Shown here piece after piece: positions 33,960 to 46,200 of a stretch of DNA of 64,000 nucleotides; within the stretch, counting starts at the first letter, position 1; each line of letters opens with the position of its first letter. Location: assembly GCA_034440615.1 (NCBI GenBank), contig JAOTOM010005153.1:868001-932000 (forward strand), given 5' to 3'. The DNA is from Ashinkailepas kermadecensis. Its lineage: Eukaryota; Arthropoda; Thecostraca; Neolepadidae. The notes beneath the pieces are model-generated. The model worked only from the letters and a program-made list of their open reading frames with translations, did not search any database and was not told the DNA's origin. The position numbers and the translations under genes were made by a program.

Positions 33960-36060
33960 ACCGGTAACTGGGTTTTAATACCGGGAATTGGGAACCTGCA
34001 ACACAGGAAAGTGAACTCCTGAAACAGAGGGCAATGGTGTCCTGCAACACAAACAACATGGTCCTTCAACACAATGCCGAGGTTCACCAATGCGAGACAG
34101 TGGGGTCCTGCAGCAAGAGATACAGTCTGATCCACTTTTTCTTGATCAGCTCGTAATATTCTGGGAAACGTCTGGTCTCGCTTGATGTCAGATCATCGGC
34201 CTAAGACTCGGCTCAAGTAGCTCAAGTTCGGATAATTGAATTGCATTGGTCTGAGATTTTGGACTTGGCTACCCAATCAACAACAAAGCAAGTTCATAAA
34301 ATGGCGGTAATGTGAGAATGAAAGTGTCCCCTTGGATTATATGGGGTGGAGAATCTCCACCTTATAGACACCATCTCCGCTGGACATGGCTGGTGAGCTC
34401 CAATCTGGCGCATGAAATTACACTAGGATGACCACAAAACCAAAAAAGCCGATTGACGTCAAGGATTGACGTCGATTGACGTCACACAAGGACACCAACT
34501 GGTAATGCCATCAGCCGTTATTTTCTGCCACATCCAGAGGCACGCAGGACCTTCCATTTGACACTGATTTTTTTTCTGGATAGCCAAAATTGAGACGGCG
34601 TTGAAATATAATGCCGATACCGTTGGTCACTAGCCGGCGTAGCGGAACATTCCAACACTTCTGCATAAGATGGATGCATTTTTATGAGCTCTAGTGCAAT
34701 TACTGTATGACTGGAAAAATCACTTGTGGGTACTTTCCCAACGTCTGTTCAGTGGTGGTTATATTTTCTGTGATTATTGCGGTCTTGGAAGCCCGAGGAC
34801 GAAAGTTCCACTGTCTGGTTTGATTGAGACCACAATGCATGTGAACTTTATTCAAATAATTGCAATGAAATTATTAAATCTGTGTGATAAGGGAGCGTCT
34901 ATCATAGAAAAAGTAGATTTGAAAACATCAGGAAGGTGAAAACGTAATAACACATACTTATATTACGTAAAACATGAAAATTCCAGCGTATCCTTCATAT
35001 GACATTAGGATCGAGGGGAAATAACGAAACCTGAGCATACTAGTCCTTGTCTACTGTTTAGGTTCGGTGGCCTGTGCTTATTGCGATACACTGGAAGCAT
35101 TGTTCCACGATTGACACGTGTAAGCACACGATCTGCATGCACCTCCACACTCAGAGGATTTTCCATCCCAGGTGAATGTCAAATTACGCCGTGGCAGCGT
35201 ATAGGAACCTGCACCAAGGTGCTGTGGTCATGCTAGAACCCTTACAGCGCGCTAGAAATAAGACATTCGGATTAGCACCAGGTGCTAAGCACCTCTGTCG
35301 GGGAGGCTGGCACACGCCCAGGGTGGAAGAAAAGTGTGCGTATGTGAGTGTCTGTGGATTGCGTATCCACACACAGTCATTAACGTATCCCACATTGTAT
35401 TTCAGATTGAAACCCAATGCAGCAATATCGCTTCTAAATGTTACACTGACATATCTGCTTTCCGGGAAAGAACACGCTTGAACAACACAACTTCCAACTC
35501 AATGTCACCGTGTGTTCATTCGAACCGGCTCGCCAGACAACTGAAAGTGAAAGGAAATTATCGTCAACCTAATTGCAGGACACTCGCATCAAACATGCAA
35601 CGTGTGATTCTGCTTTATGACAATCAACTTTTAGGAAGTGATTTAAACAGTTGCAAAAGTTCAATATGAATTGAAGAAAGCTATGGAAACAGCATCAGGT
35701 GCTGTATGCATGTTGCAATAGCATGCACAAGGTACAAGGTGTCTATGGTAATCATCAGTTAAAGCAACTAAACATCTACTCGTATTCAAGTTGATGCCAT
35801 AGCCAAACTTCTTTGCCAAAAATATTGAACTCACGATGCCGAGAAAGATGGTATGTGCCAACAGCCTCCCACCCCCACCCGTACGCCACTCTCCGCCGCA
35901 AAGGCATAGCAGGACGATTATGTGCCTAGAAACTCGAGCAGTAAAGAAGACACACCAACATACGCAATCTATAAAGATCACTGGTTCGTGCCTCCATTTG
36001 TCTTCTGCTGTCCAAGGTTTGCTGTCATGGTCTCGTACCGACAATCATGCCTCAGTCAGA
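33960..36060. other. Intronic sequence, no gene seen
   Basis: Apart from the CRE-like cluster listed separately, no exon or repeat is supported. Decayed 45-bp-like words (CTGCAACACAGG, CTGCAACACAAAC) continue to about 34110. Confidence 0.5.
34454..34484. promoter_or_regulatory. CRE-like motif cluster
   Basis: Two perfect TGACGTCA palindromes (34454-34461 and 34477-34484) flank a TGACGTCG (34467-34474), each preceded by AT. TGACGTCA is the CREB/ATF binding consensus. Function here is not shown by sequence alone. Confidence 0.4.
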
Positions 36061-36440
36061 ACTTGCAGACGGCCGACACAACACGACGTGTTGTGTCGTG
36101 TTGACGTGTCGACATCCCGTCGGCAGTCGTCCCGACCTAACTCTACCACAGGGCAGTCTACAAACATGCGACTGGTGCGGCCGCGCCCCGCCCGCTGGGG
36201 ACCGGATACGATGCACTTCCGGTCGAGCTGTCACCGCTGGAGCCTCGTGACGGGCAGCGGCGGTTCCGTCCGTCAGCGACACTGCGCAGCGCGGCTGAGC
36301 GCGGCTGGTCACCGCCGACACCGGCACCGGTCCGCTCGTCGTCCGACCACCAGAGTCAGGCGACACAGTCCGCTGAGATGGCCCTCCCCTCCTGTCGGTC
36401 TCCTCGTGCACGCGCGACGCGTGCGTGCGGGAACGTTATC
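36061..36440. other. CpG-rich segment inside a KCNQ intron
   Basis: A GC- and CpG-rich block (GCGGCCGCGCCCCGCCC near 36178, ACGCGCGACGCGTGCG near 36411) sits in otherwise AT-richer intron DNA. A minus-strand frame of 119 codons (36052-36411) is open, but no splice sites with fitting phase were found. It could be an optional exon, a CpG-island promoter or a repeat. Confidence 0.35.
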
Positions 36441-36512
36441 GCTGAGAACGTTGTCGCTGAGAACGTTGTCGCTGTAAACGTTGTCACTGGAAACGTTGTC
36501 GCTGGAAACGTG
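36426..36512. repeat. 15-bp tandem repeat
   Basis: About six copies of GAGAACGTTGTCGCT or a near variant, at the right edge of the CpG-rich block. Confidence 0.9.
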
Positions 36513-39480
36513 CAGGCTGACCAAGATCTGCTTTACAAGACGATTAGAAAAGCGACTTTCGGAACTTCATCAAGAACTTAATTAGCTGCTGACTACGGCC
36601 ATACACTTCGTTAGTGGTTAAGTTGAGTTTTCAGTTGCATCGACTACCAGGAACATTTCGCGCCCAGCCATAGACTTGAGAAATCTGGCCTGCTTGAACT
36701 TGCATTACCTGCAACTGTTCCCTGTCATCATGAGCATAATATCTTGGGGAGGCTGGGGGGGGGGGGGCGTGTCCACCCAAAATTGTGAAAAGTAAAGATT
36801 TGTCCCCCTAGACTGTCGTCTCTCCAAGCCTCAGCTATCAAAATACCTGTGTATGAGCGCCGCAAGCTCCTGCTTAATCAGTTATATAGAGAACATATTT
36901 ATACAAGAGAATCACCAAAAATTATAGACGGCGATCTAGCCAATCAACGTTTTTCACAGCCTATCGGTCGTCACAAAATATCAGAGTGGCTAATCAGCAA
37001 GCGTAAGAAAAGTGTGCACCCAGACCATTCCTGAATGACATGAGCCTTGACCATCTTGCGTTTTCGCTTGGGTGGAATATTGTGCTTTGCGAGGCACCGA
37101 ATTTGCAAATCCCAATGCTTTATACAGCTTAGGTTGCCTTCCTCTGCGCATATATCGGTATATCTTGAACAAAGGTGACTCTGGATGTCCTTTGGTATTT
37201 TCAAGACCATGGAGAGGCATTTTGGGAAACAAGCACGTACGTCGCATTCATATTCGTATACGAATTCTCCAGAGACGTATTGGTATTCGTGTTAGCATTC
37301 AGCGACGAGTTTATGTTCGTTCGAATTAATTACCACAAATGCTTCCGCCTGTACTGAACACGCTGGAAGCAACTACATAGGTCTCACATGACCACTTTAA
37401 CGGTCAAGATCGCCATATCACATTGGTCATTGCTAGTCAAATGCTACCATGTTGAAGTCATCCACTCATATGTCGGAGAGCCAGCTTCGAAGTCAGTCCA
37501 GCAGGTCACAACCGGTTCTCTTTCTTTATAGTGAGGCGGCAGAACGTGAACCAAATCCATTAAGCGAAGTTTGCAATAACCTGATATTAAGCTACTCAAC
37601 GAAGCGCAACACATTACTGTAGTGTATTATCACTATGTATATTTCATTTCCTAATGACACTAACTGACCCAATCTCAAACGTACCCCATAGCGCAGCTGA
37701 CGTTCTTCTGTAGCACGTCTTCCTCGACAATTCTGCTCACCTGCGTACCCGTGTCTGGCGGCTTTTGCAGGCAACCGCGACACTGCACGTCTCAGCGGAC
37801 GATTTCTTGCCAGTATGTTTTCAGAGTAGTTGTCTACTTCAAACAGAGTCTGCTTTAATGCGTGCCCACCCCACCTGGCACTGTCTGCCTGTCACCGGCA
37901 CTCAACCATCAAGCCGCCACTCTGTCACGGTGCATCGGGCAACTGTTCCCAGTCGTTCTACTAAAATATATTTTGTCTGCTTTTGTGTGCCGTGCCTCAC
38001 AATCTTGTACATCAAACGTGCGAGCAACTTTATCTTGAACGATTCATTTCTTTTTTCCTCTCCTGTAAGTTCAGGAGTTGACAGACCGAGTGGGAACCGT
38101 GTGATCTCTAGCCTTCGAGCAAAATACCCACGATGTGTGCCAACCTTTAAACAATTATTCAGTATGAATACATGTCTTCAAATGATTGGCTGAATTCGAA
38201 GCAGTTTCGAGGAGCGTTGCCGACATCCAAGTAAGCTCATACGGCAAAACATGCTGATGCGAGGGCTCAGACGCCGCACCTCCAGGCTGTCAAATCAAAT
38301 TACAAACGTAGACCTGGGGCTCGTGCAGAGGGGCACTGGGGGCGTGTTCCAAACCCCCACCGCCGGCCAGGAAAGGCGTCCATTCAGGAAGGCTTGAGTG
38401 CCCCCCCCCCCCCCTCCACCTCCCCAGTTCTCAACGGAGTTCCCAACAGATGTCAACCAAAAGCGCCTTTTTCAGAGGAAAAACCTTATTATGTTCGAGT
38501 GGAACTCCCCCCCCCGTTTTCAGCGAACCCTTTCGCCTAAGGCGCCCCCAAGGAAATGTGCCCCTCCCCCATGAGAATTCCTGAACCCGCCTTTGACGCA
38601 GACGAGTGTAGTAACGCGTCGACGCCGCTGCTTACTGGGCTCGGGCTGATGCTGTTCCCGAGCCTGCTGTGGCTGATGCTGTTCCCGAGCCTGCTGTGGC
38701 GAATTGAGGCCGATGTGTGCCAACGGCCGCGGAATCGCATTTCGCTGGCCTGAATTTGCAGCGACAATTTTCTTGAGGCGACTGAATAATGCTGAGCGCC
38801 AGCCTTTCCCGAGAATAAAGTATACCTGGCCGGCTGCATGCATATTCTAGGATTGGTCTGGCAGGCGGGAAATTACCGCAGCGCACGATATGCATGGGCT
38901 TTGAGTGCGGGCCTTTGGCCTTGGCACATCCGAGACAGTTGTAATTGAGGCGGACCAGGCTTGAGTGCGACCTCAACATCACCGACATTTCGAGGCGAAG
39001 CGTACCTGTGTTTTGGATCTAGCCGGGCCGTATGTAGAATGAATCTGCATTTGTTAACGCGTGATATCGTTTTGTATTTTGGGTCGTTTGCATGGGTGCA
39101 ACATGGGGTGGTTATGAAAATACGTGTATCACGCCACCATCATCACCCCTCCCTTATAGGCGAGCAAAACACACATGATGTTTTCTTGCATTTCGTATGC
39201 AAGATTAGTATTTTGCACCCCACCCACCCAATTATAAATACCCTGTTACACCATGGCTGTATAAGCTGAAATCTTCCATTCTGGCTGGGAAATCAACGTG
39301 AACGTACCATTACATTCAGCAAACATTCAGCAACCAGTAATATTCAGCAACCATCGAACTACCACTATCCGAACGTTGACAAGGAAATATTCGCACTTGG
39401 GGAAAAATAGCGTCACTTCTTGTGTGGTCAAATTCCACGTGTTCGTAACAACTTGCGCGGCTACCCGTAGCGCTACCCAC
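36513..39480. other. Intronic sequence, no gene seen
   Basis: There are homopolymer runs of G near 36757-36768 and of C near 38400-38414 and 38507-38514. A 27-bp duplication (GCTGATGCTGTTCCCGAGCC) lies at 38646-38700. No exon is supported. Confidence 0.5.
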
Positions 39481-39812
39481 CTGAGCGTCACCTTCTTCTT
39501 CACCCTCTGCGAGACGTCGCTGTTTCCTCTCGCTATGGGCGGCAGTCGCTGCAGTTTGTAGATGGGCGTGGTGGGCTCGGACGCCATCTTGTCCACCAGG
39601 ATCGACTTGGGCATGAGGCCGGGCAGGGGGAAGCAGTTGGGCGGTGGCGGCGGCGGCGGCGGCTGCGGCGGCGGCACGGGCGGCCCGGTCAGCTCGGGCC
39701 GCCCGGGCGGCGGCTGCGGCGGCGGCGACGTCGGCAGCACCGCCTGCAGCCGGCGCCGGTCCTCCACGTACATGTCCAGCAGCTGGTCCAGCTTGGACTC
39801 GATGTCCTCCAC
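39481..39812 (-). CDS. KCNQ: KCNQ helix D and proline-rich tail exon
   Basis: The exon is 332 nt: 110 codons plus two bases. The acceptor is GTCGCCGCCAG (39823-39813) and the donor CTCAG|GTGGGT (39481/39480). It starts in phase 0 directly after the KVERQ codons of the previous exon. Residues 1-20 (VEDIESKLDQLLDMYVEDRR) are the helix D coiled coil, which forms a tetramer and decides subunit assembly in KCNQ channels. A proline-rich stretch follows at about residues 27-63, with one run of eight prolines, a possible SH3 or WW docking region. A basic segment (KKKVTL) closes the exon. The last AG joins A of the next exon to give Arg. Helix D matches insect KCNQ as I remember it; the proline-rich part appears lineage-specific. 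Confidence 0.93.
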
Positions 39813-40049
39813 CTGGCGGCGACAGGTCACGCGCTCAATGGACGACGACCGAGGACGCTGGCTGGCGGAGGGTGTCGCCGGCGCGGACCACCCGTCTGTT
39901 GGCAGCTCAGAGCATGATTGCTCAGCTTCGCAGCGACTTACCGAACACTGTTGACAATGTCTCTCAAATGCATTAGCGTCATATTGCACTGGATACCACG
40001 ATGCCACGGTGTTCGCTTCCAACACCTTTTTCGTGTTGTCATGCAACAC
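39813..40049. other. Intronic sequence, no gene seen
   Basis: The minus frame remains open upstream of the exon, but the KVERQ junction shows the exon begins at 39812. Confidence 0.5.
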
Positions 40050-40258
40050 CATAGGCGCGGCGAAGGGGGTGGGGGGGGAGGATTCCCGTCGGTTCCGCCC
40101 TAGCAACCAAAAATACACTAGATGAAAATGTAAACTTTGAAATTTTAACTACGCAAAACCTCAATTTTCGGTGCGCTTTTCACGACGAAAGCTTTCCCCA
40201 TTTATTCATACTTTTTTGGGTCCGCACCCGCCTTATAAAAGTATTGGCTTCGCCACTG
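40050..40258. mobile_element. Small hAT-like MITE candidate, 209 bp
   Basis: The left end is CATAGGCGCGGCGAAGG followed by a G run. The right end, read on minus, is CAGTGGCGAAGCCAATA. The flanks are TGCAACAC (40042-40049) and TGCAGCAC (40259-40266), an 8-bp target duplication with one mismatch. TIR similarity is moderate (CA, GGCG and GCGAAG partly shared). There is no coding capacity. Confidence 0.5.
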
Positions 40259-41100
40259 TGCAGCACCAAATGTTTTGTTTTTGCACAGTGGTGGGCTTCT
40301 TGGGTAAATCCATGACAGCATGGCATGAACATTGGACATTGGATTGAATGTTTTGAACTAACATTGCTAAACATTGTTTTATGTCTCTTAGTGGATTTTC
40401 ATAAAAATATACATACAAATCCTTCCTCTCGGGCACCTGTGTATTTCTTATTTCGCAGTGACTCGTCCTCGGCTTTATGCTAGTCTAGAAAGAGCAGCAG
40501 TACGCAATTTCAAAACCACACTGGCATAACACCATCCACTGAACATACTATCAATATCCCAGGCCGTCTGCCGTCCCAATCGGCACCAAAGGTCAACGGC
40601 AGGTCATCACGAAAAGAGCACGGTCGGCCATCACTTGCGGCAATCTCCATATTGCCTTTCCAGACTGGACTCCATCGAGTCCTATTGAGTGACTCACCGT
40701 CAGCCTGGCTCACCGTGCGCCGACCACACCGCCCACATTCGAGGACCGGGCCGAATCTGCCAAGTCATGTGGCCTGCCTGCTCACTCCATTTGCAGGCCA
40801 ATTTCAGCTACCATACGAAACACAGATGCCAGACTTCGATGCTTCCAGTGTGAATTAATAATTATTGAACATGGGCGGCAGCCGGCTGCTGACACCTGCT
40901 CTCCATGAGCCGAGCTGCAGGACAGCGAGGAGCAGACTGGCTAGCGTTGCTAGTCGGCTGTCTGACAGCTGCTCTGCCGAAGTACACCTACCCGACGCCA
41001 TCTCCCAAACTTTAGTGCTGCCACGATGCAGACCAGTACGAACCTATGCATCATTTGAGCACTTGAATTGTGGAGACACCAGTGCACTCTGCTATTGCAA
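40259..41100. other. Intronic sequence, no gene seen
   Basis: No exon, RNA gene or repeat is supported. Confidence 0.5.
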
Positions 41101-41330
41101 CACGATTAGCCGTAGCCAAGTTTCAAAGCAGAGTAGCCAAGTTTCAGATCAAAGTATCCAAGTTTCAGAACAGATTAGCTAAGATTCAGAGCAGAGTAGC
41201 CATGATTCAAAGCAGAGTAGCCAAGTTTCAGAGCAAAGTAGCCAAGTTTCAGAGCCGAGTAACCAAGCTTCAGAGCACAGTAGCCAAGTTTCAGAGCAGA
41301 GTAGCCAAGCTTCAGAGCAGAACAGTGCGA
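41101..41330. repeat. 21-bp tandem array
   Basis: About eleven copies of GTAGCCAAGTTTCAGAGCAGA with small changes. In the minus frame it gives repeating SETWLLC, an artefact. Confidence 0.93.
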
Positions 41331-41397
41331 TGTGGTCACAACAGTTTACTGTCGCCATTGCATCCAACGCTGCCACGGTTTCCTCCGTAGCTATAAG

Positions 41398-41452
41398 TGA
41401 CGTCACAACTGTACCTTGCGTGACGTCACGAGTCCGTCTTCCGTGACGTCAC
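41398..41452. promoter_or_regulatory. Triple CRE motif, 23-bp spacing
   Basis: Three perfect GTGACGTCAC palindromes have TGACGTCA at 41398, 41421 and 41444, exactly 23 bp apart. They start 17 bp inside the intron downstream of the KCNQ exon 41469-41565. The sequence suits CREB/ATF-type bZIP binding. It could be an intronic enhancer or a by-product of tandem duplication. Confidence 0.5.
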
Positions 41453-41468
41453 AGCCGCGCACACTCAC

Positions 41469-41565
41469 CTGCCGCTCCACCTTGACCACTCTGGAAGCCA
41501 AGCTGATTTTGGAGTCGTATACATCTCTCGCTTTTGATCCTTGCTTGCCCAGTATGACGTCCAAC
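41469..41565 (-). CDS. KCNQ: KCNQ helix C to D linker exon
   Basis: The exon is 97 nt: one base plus 32 codons. The acceptor is ATGATTTCGCAG (41577-41566) and the donor CAG|GTGAGT (41469/41468). Its first G completes the Arg codon left by either helix B/C exon (AG|G). The protein reads LDVILGKQGSKARDVYDSKI then SLASRVVKVERQ, which matches the end of helix C and the start of helix D in arthropod KCNQ nearly residue for residue. One oddity is Val in LDVIL, where the family as I know it has Gln (LDQIL). A triple CRE motif lies just inside the downstream intron. Confidence 0.96.
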
Positions 41566-42314
41566 CTGCGAAATCATATTCGATGCATGACCTGGAGCAA
41601 TCTACATTTGCATGCTTGCATATTTGAGCTAATGGACACAGATCTGCGCAATTGACAGCTGATTTGCGATATATGCGTTGTCATGTATGTGACAAGTGTA
41701 TGCATGGGCGAAGGAATCGAAGGAGGAGAGGGGAGGGGGTAGGGGAGGGAGTGGCTCCGCCCAAACCTTTCGATGAGCTCAACATTGATCCCACGAGTGC
41801 TGCACGGCAAGAATCTGCTTCAAAATAGCTCTTACCCCTCGCACAGCTTGGAACAGTTCCTGCTTCCCCAGATGTACGGATATGTCAATGTCACAGCTTG
41901 GCAGCATCTGCACGTGCTGTACTCAGATACAAATCTCACAAACACATTTTCCTGCATTTACTCCAAACTGGAAGCCATTTCCAAGATATATTATACCGCA
42001 GTCGTTCCCGGGGACGGTGGACGTGGTGCAACAGCTTGACGCTACCATAATTATAGTTTATCGCGGTTTGCTCCCAGCCGTTACGGTCTTGGGCGGCAGT
42101 CGGCAAGCTACTGCAGAGTAATCTTAGCACCGGTATTTATTGGCGATCTGTGTGCGGCACGAGACAAAACAGTACTGTGAGGAGTTGCATGATCAATATG
42201 ATTTTGTTTCTCGGCACTCCACAGTTGCTTCTATTTAACGCAGGCAAGCTTCACGAGAACATAAGGGCACTGTTCAGTACTCTCTATAATGGGCTTGATA
42301 GCGCATACGTTGTC
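41566..42314. other. Intronic sequence, no gene seen
   Basis: No exon or repeat is supported. A purine-rich stretch (GGAGAGGGGAGGGGG) is at about 41723-41755. Confidence 0.5.
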
Positions 42315-43251
42315 TTAACACGTGCACTGGAGGGGGGGCGAAATCCGCCCACCCCTCCGGTTTTTCGCAAATAACTGCAGATTTTACCGGACGATATACG
42401 CGATTTTCGGTGTACCTGCTTAAAAATGAACGGCGCGTCGTTTAAAGTAAGAAAAATGGAAATCGGCCGAAAATTTTTCAAGTTAGGGGTCGCTAAAATC
42501 AAAAAATGTTATAGCGCCAGACCACAAAAATCGGCGCTGATGCGCTTCCAGTATACTGACAAAAGGGAAGTGTTCTAGGCAACACTAGCGACTTGTTTGA
42601 TGCATATTGATATGCTGTATAGTTTCAAGGTCATGTTAGGTCACCAAGGTCAAGTCAGGTCAAGTTCATGACAGGTTAATGGAACCAAACTTGATCAACT
42701 GGAATGTAGCCATAAATGCACTACTGATTGTCATTTGTACTGTTTGTCTTTGCGTTTCCATACTTTATTCATGTACTTCACTCCCTTCTTCATGAAGCCG
42801 ATTGCTCCGAGCTGCCCGACGGAGCAGTCGGGCTGGCGGCCGGTTCCGGTAACTGGAACAGGTAACTGACCTGATAAAGTGGTGCTATATAGGTGACCTG
42901 AGGTCAAATGTTGGGTCTAGCATCTGCATTGCATCATTAGTAATGTCCAAAACATCATTGATGCCCATTTTTGAGCATTTAAACACAATCACAGCGATCC
43001 ATAACGATGACAAGCCAAGCCACGCAAAACCTGAAAATTTTGCCAATCTGACCTCATTTGACCTTGAAGATGAAGATATTGACCTAAGGTCACAAAAATT
43101 GCACACAATAGAGATCACTACCGTGCCCATCCACCCTGCAAATTTCGTTCCTCCAGCTTTACTAGGAGCCGAGATCTTAGGTGGGGCGGAATCCGCCCCC
43201 CCCCCCCTCCAGTGCGCGTAATTCTCAGAGGCCCTCCAGGGCGCGTGTTAA
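42315..43251. mobile_element. DNA-transposon-like element with TTAA flanks
   Basis: The left boundary reads TTAACACGTGCACTGGAGGG (42315). The right boundary read on minus is TTAACACGCGCCCTGGAGGG (43251), which agrees at 18 of 20 bases. A second inverted block (GGAGGGGG then GGCGGATTCCGCCC-like) lies just inside both ends. Further in, AGGTCA-rich segments near 42630-42680 and 43060-43095 also face each other. TTAA target sites are typical of piggyBac-like elements. No transposase is present, so it would be a non-autonomous copy of 937 bp including both TTAA sites. Confidence 0.6.
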
Positions 43252-46200
43252 AGCTTTCGGTGGATAATGAGCCTATATGGTACAGTGATGTGCCCACGCT
43301 GGAAAAGAACAGGAACAAAGCACAAGTAAAACAGCAATTAATCAGACGTGTACATAAACAACCTGCAATGGGTTGAAAGTGGAAAAACTCATCCACCACC
43401 AAACCAAATTAACATCAGATTAGAATGCATGAACATTATCACTCTGTAGCATAATGTGTTAGCAGTGATTGCGTTATTGCGCAAGAATTGACGTCATCAA
43501 TTTGAATCGAAAGGTGCTGCACATGTTTCTAGAATAATCGCTGGGGATAACGAACCTAATCTGAAGCAGCCATCGAGTTATCAGAGATACAGACAAAATA
43601 TATCACAAACCCTTCCAAGAATACGCATGGTGTGAGACTGGCAGCCCTCTCCTTTCCTTTTCATTCGAAGGCAAGGCAATGTGCCATGCCACTGGGCCCT
43701 AAACGTGGCTGGATACGCTAATTGGGCTGTGCAAGGCTGGCGCGTTGTCAAGTGACTCGTTTGCCTTGTATGTCTTGTGTATCTTGTTTGATCTGCCCCC
43801 AATTAGGAATCGAAAGGTTGCGAGGGCGTAACGCAGCATCTGAAAGCCATCTAAACAGCTCAGATAAGGCACACCTATCGACAGAGAAGCACTCTAGTGA
43901 CATCCAGACACGCATGTTTAAGTTTTTGAAGGTAGTAAATGTGGTTTTGATCTTACGCGACCACAGCCTCATGTGGCGAAGATGGCCGTGCCTCCGAAGG
44001 GAACGGCTTCTTTGATCTCGTGATGTTTGACACGGTGAAGACTTTTGCTGATTCCACCAAAGAAGCGCAGCGAAAGAGAAAAGGCGTATCGATTTGCACA
44101 TCTGTCCTAAATTTATCGCGAATAATGGAAGGGCTGCAACGTGGTGGTTCGAAATTCTTCCTCAGCCCATTCAGTTTCCTCATATGGTGATTTCATTGCT
44201 TTCCTGGCAGCATGGCGCCATTATCAAAATGGGCGTTTTCAAAGTGAAGGATCCGGTCGACCACTAATTCAAATTTGGCTACTAACGGAGCCTTTGCGGA
44301 GCTGCTGCCATGACGTTTTGTGATATAGGGTCCAGAAATACGCGTCTGGGCAGCCGATGCATCACGATTACACAAGTGATCGTTGCTCGGGCAGGAATCA
44401 TATGTCATTTGTTAAGGTTCGGTCATGTTTCGGTCCTTTGAGTTCAGGCCAGGTACAGTTGGTTCGAAACTCAGATAATTTGAATTCAGTGATTCAGCCT
44501 GCATTCACATTAGATAATATTTCCTTGCGACGTCATTGGCTACATGGTGTTTACGCTGAGCACTCTGTGAACCTTATCTGGCCATTGCGTGGTACTCTTG
44601 AGACTTTGATAGCTTAATGCGTTTCGGGGCTGATGTCCGACACAATTATCCATAGACTGATGGCGTCACAAGCATCTCACTGTGCGATTCAACCGCTTAC
44701 ATGCCAAAACCCTGACAAAGATAGTCAGCCGCCGTATCCACACGTCAACCAGCAAGCTCAACGAAATGATTGACGTTCCAATGCATAGCTTTTGGCTGCA
44801 AGCCTTTCAGGAGGATGTGGAACAATATACTGGTATGATCAGGGGCCAATCCATTATTTATTTATTTTGGGTGGGGGAGGAGCTCTCTTGTGGAGAGGCG
44901 TCATTCACCGGAGGTCGCCACTAATTGTGGAAACATTAAGAAGGGTACACTCGCCGTGTCCCTGAAGCGATGCCTTTTCTACTCATGGGGGCTGTTTCGG
45001 CTGAACAATTCAAGGGCTGAGGTGCACTGGAGCACTGCTAGAGGGGCTCATTTTCCAGTTTGTCGACGGGAGGAGTGGTGGGGCCACATGCACCCTGTCC
45101 CCCACTCCCATTGGATCCGTTCCTGTGTATGCTGGCGAGCACGATACAGACTGATAACAAAGATGAGACAAATTGATGCAGAACAATATTGACAGGTCAA
45201 TTGAATGACTGCGCCGAAATGTTGGAGTGACTGGTGGCTGACAAAAAAAAACTTTATTTACTCAGCTTTTGATATGCAAGGACATGTGTTGGAGCGACCA
45301 GGAATGTGTCTGTAGCGGGAGAAAAGAACACTGGCTCGGTAGTCACCATGGTGTTTTTCACTGACCCCACTCAAGTCCGTCGGAAAGCCACTGCGAATTG
45401 AATAGTCTGCGTTGCTGCCAATGTTGAGCGATGTGCAAGGACGATGAGTTCGTCGTTAGCAAATATGTTTATGATATCGATTATCGATAGGCAATTTCCG
45501 TGTGCAGCATGAGATGCTGTTGGATGGGTGATGTAACAGAGCCGAGACGTGGAGCAACATACACCAGCACTCAGCAGTACATCCCGTACACCACAGACTT
45601 AAAACTGAGCAATAGGCGAACCCGCAGACTGACAGAACTAGCAATACTGCAAACTACCGTAACAAGCTACAGGGTCATCCACATGTACTCACATAAACAT
45701 GCAGAAACATGCAGTTGCAAACACATACAGAGAGCCTGAGGGCGAGAGTAACAACATCATTAATAGGAAGGCATGCACATTGATAGCACGATACTAGCAG
45801 CACTGTGGGATACTTGGTCGGGGTTGAGGTATAAGGTTTATTATCAGTCTATGCATCACTTGCCAGCACGCTAGGCGTTCGGTGAAAGGCTTGACATAGA
45901 CTCGCCTAATACACTGTGGGCTTTCCTCACCTTTTTGCCTATGGGAATATTGAGGCCTGTGTAAGCTGCAATACACCGATGATATTGGCCTTGCAGATTA
46001 TAATTACGCTTTAAACGACATCTTTGCTATGCAATTATAGTGGTTACCGGATTGTTTTCTTCATCAAGTGTGTCGGACAGATTACACGTTGTGTTCCAAC
46101 TAACGCGTCCGAACACGACACGGTTCCGACATTGCTTCAGATAGTGAACTATTCCTTTGGACAACTCGTCACCGTCGTAGGCGTGCTTCAGCCTTCGCCC

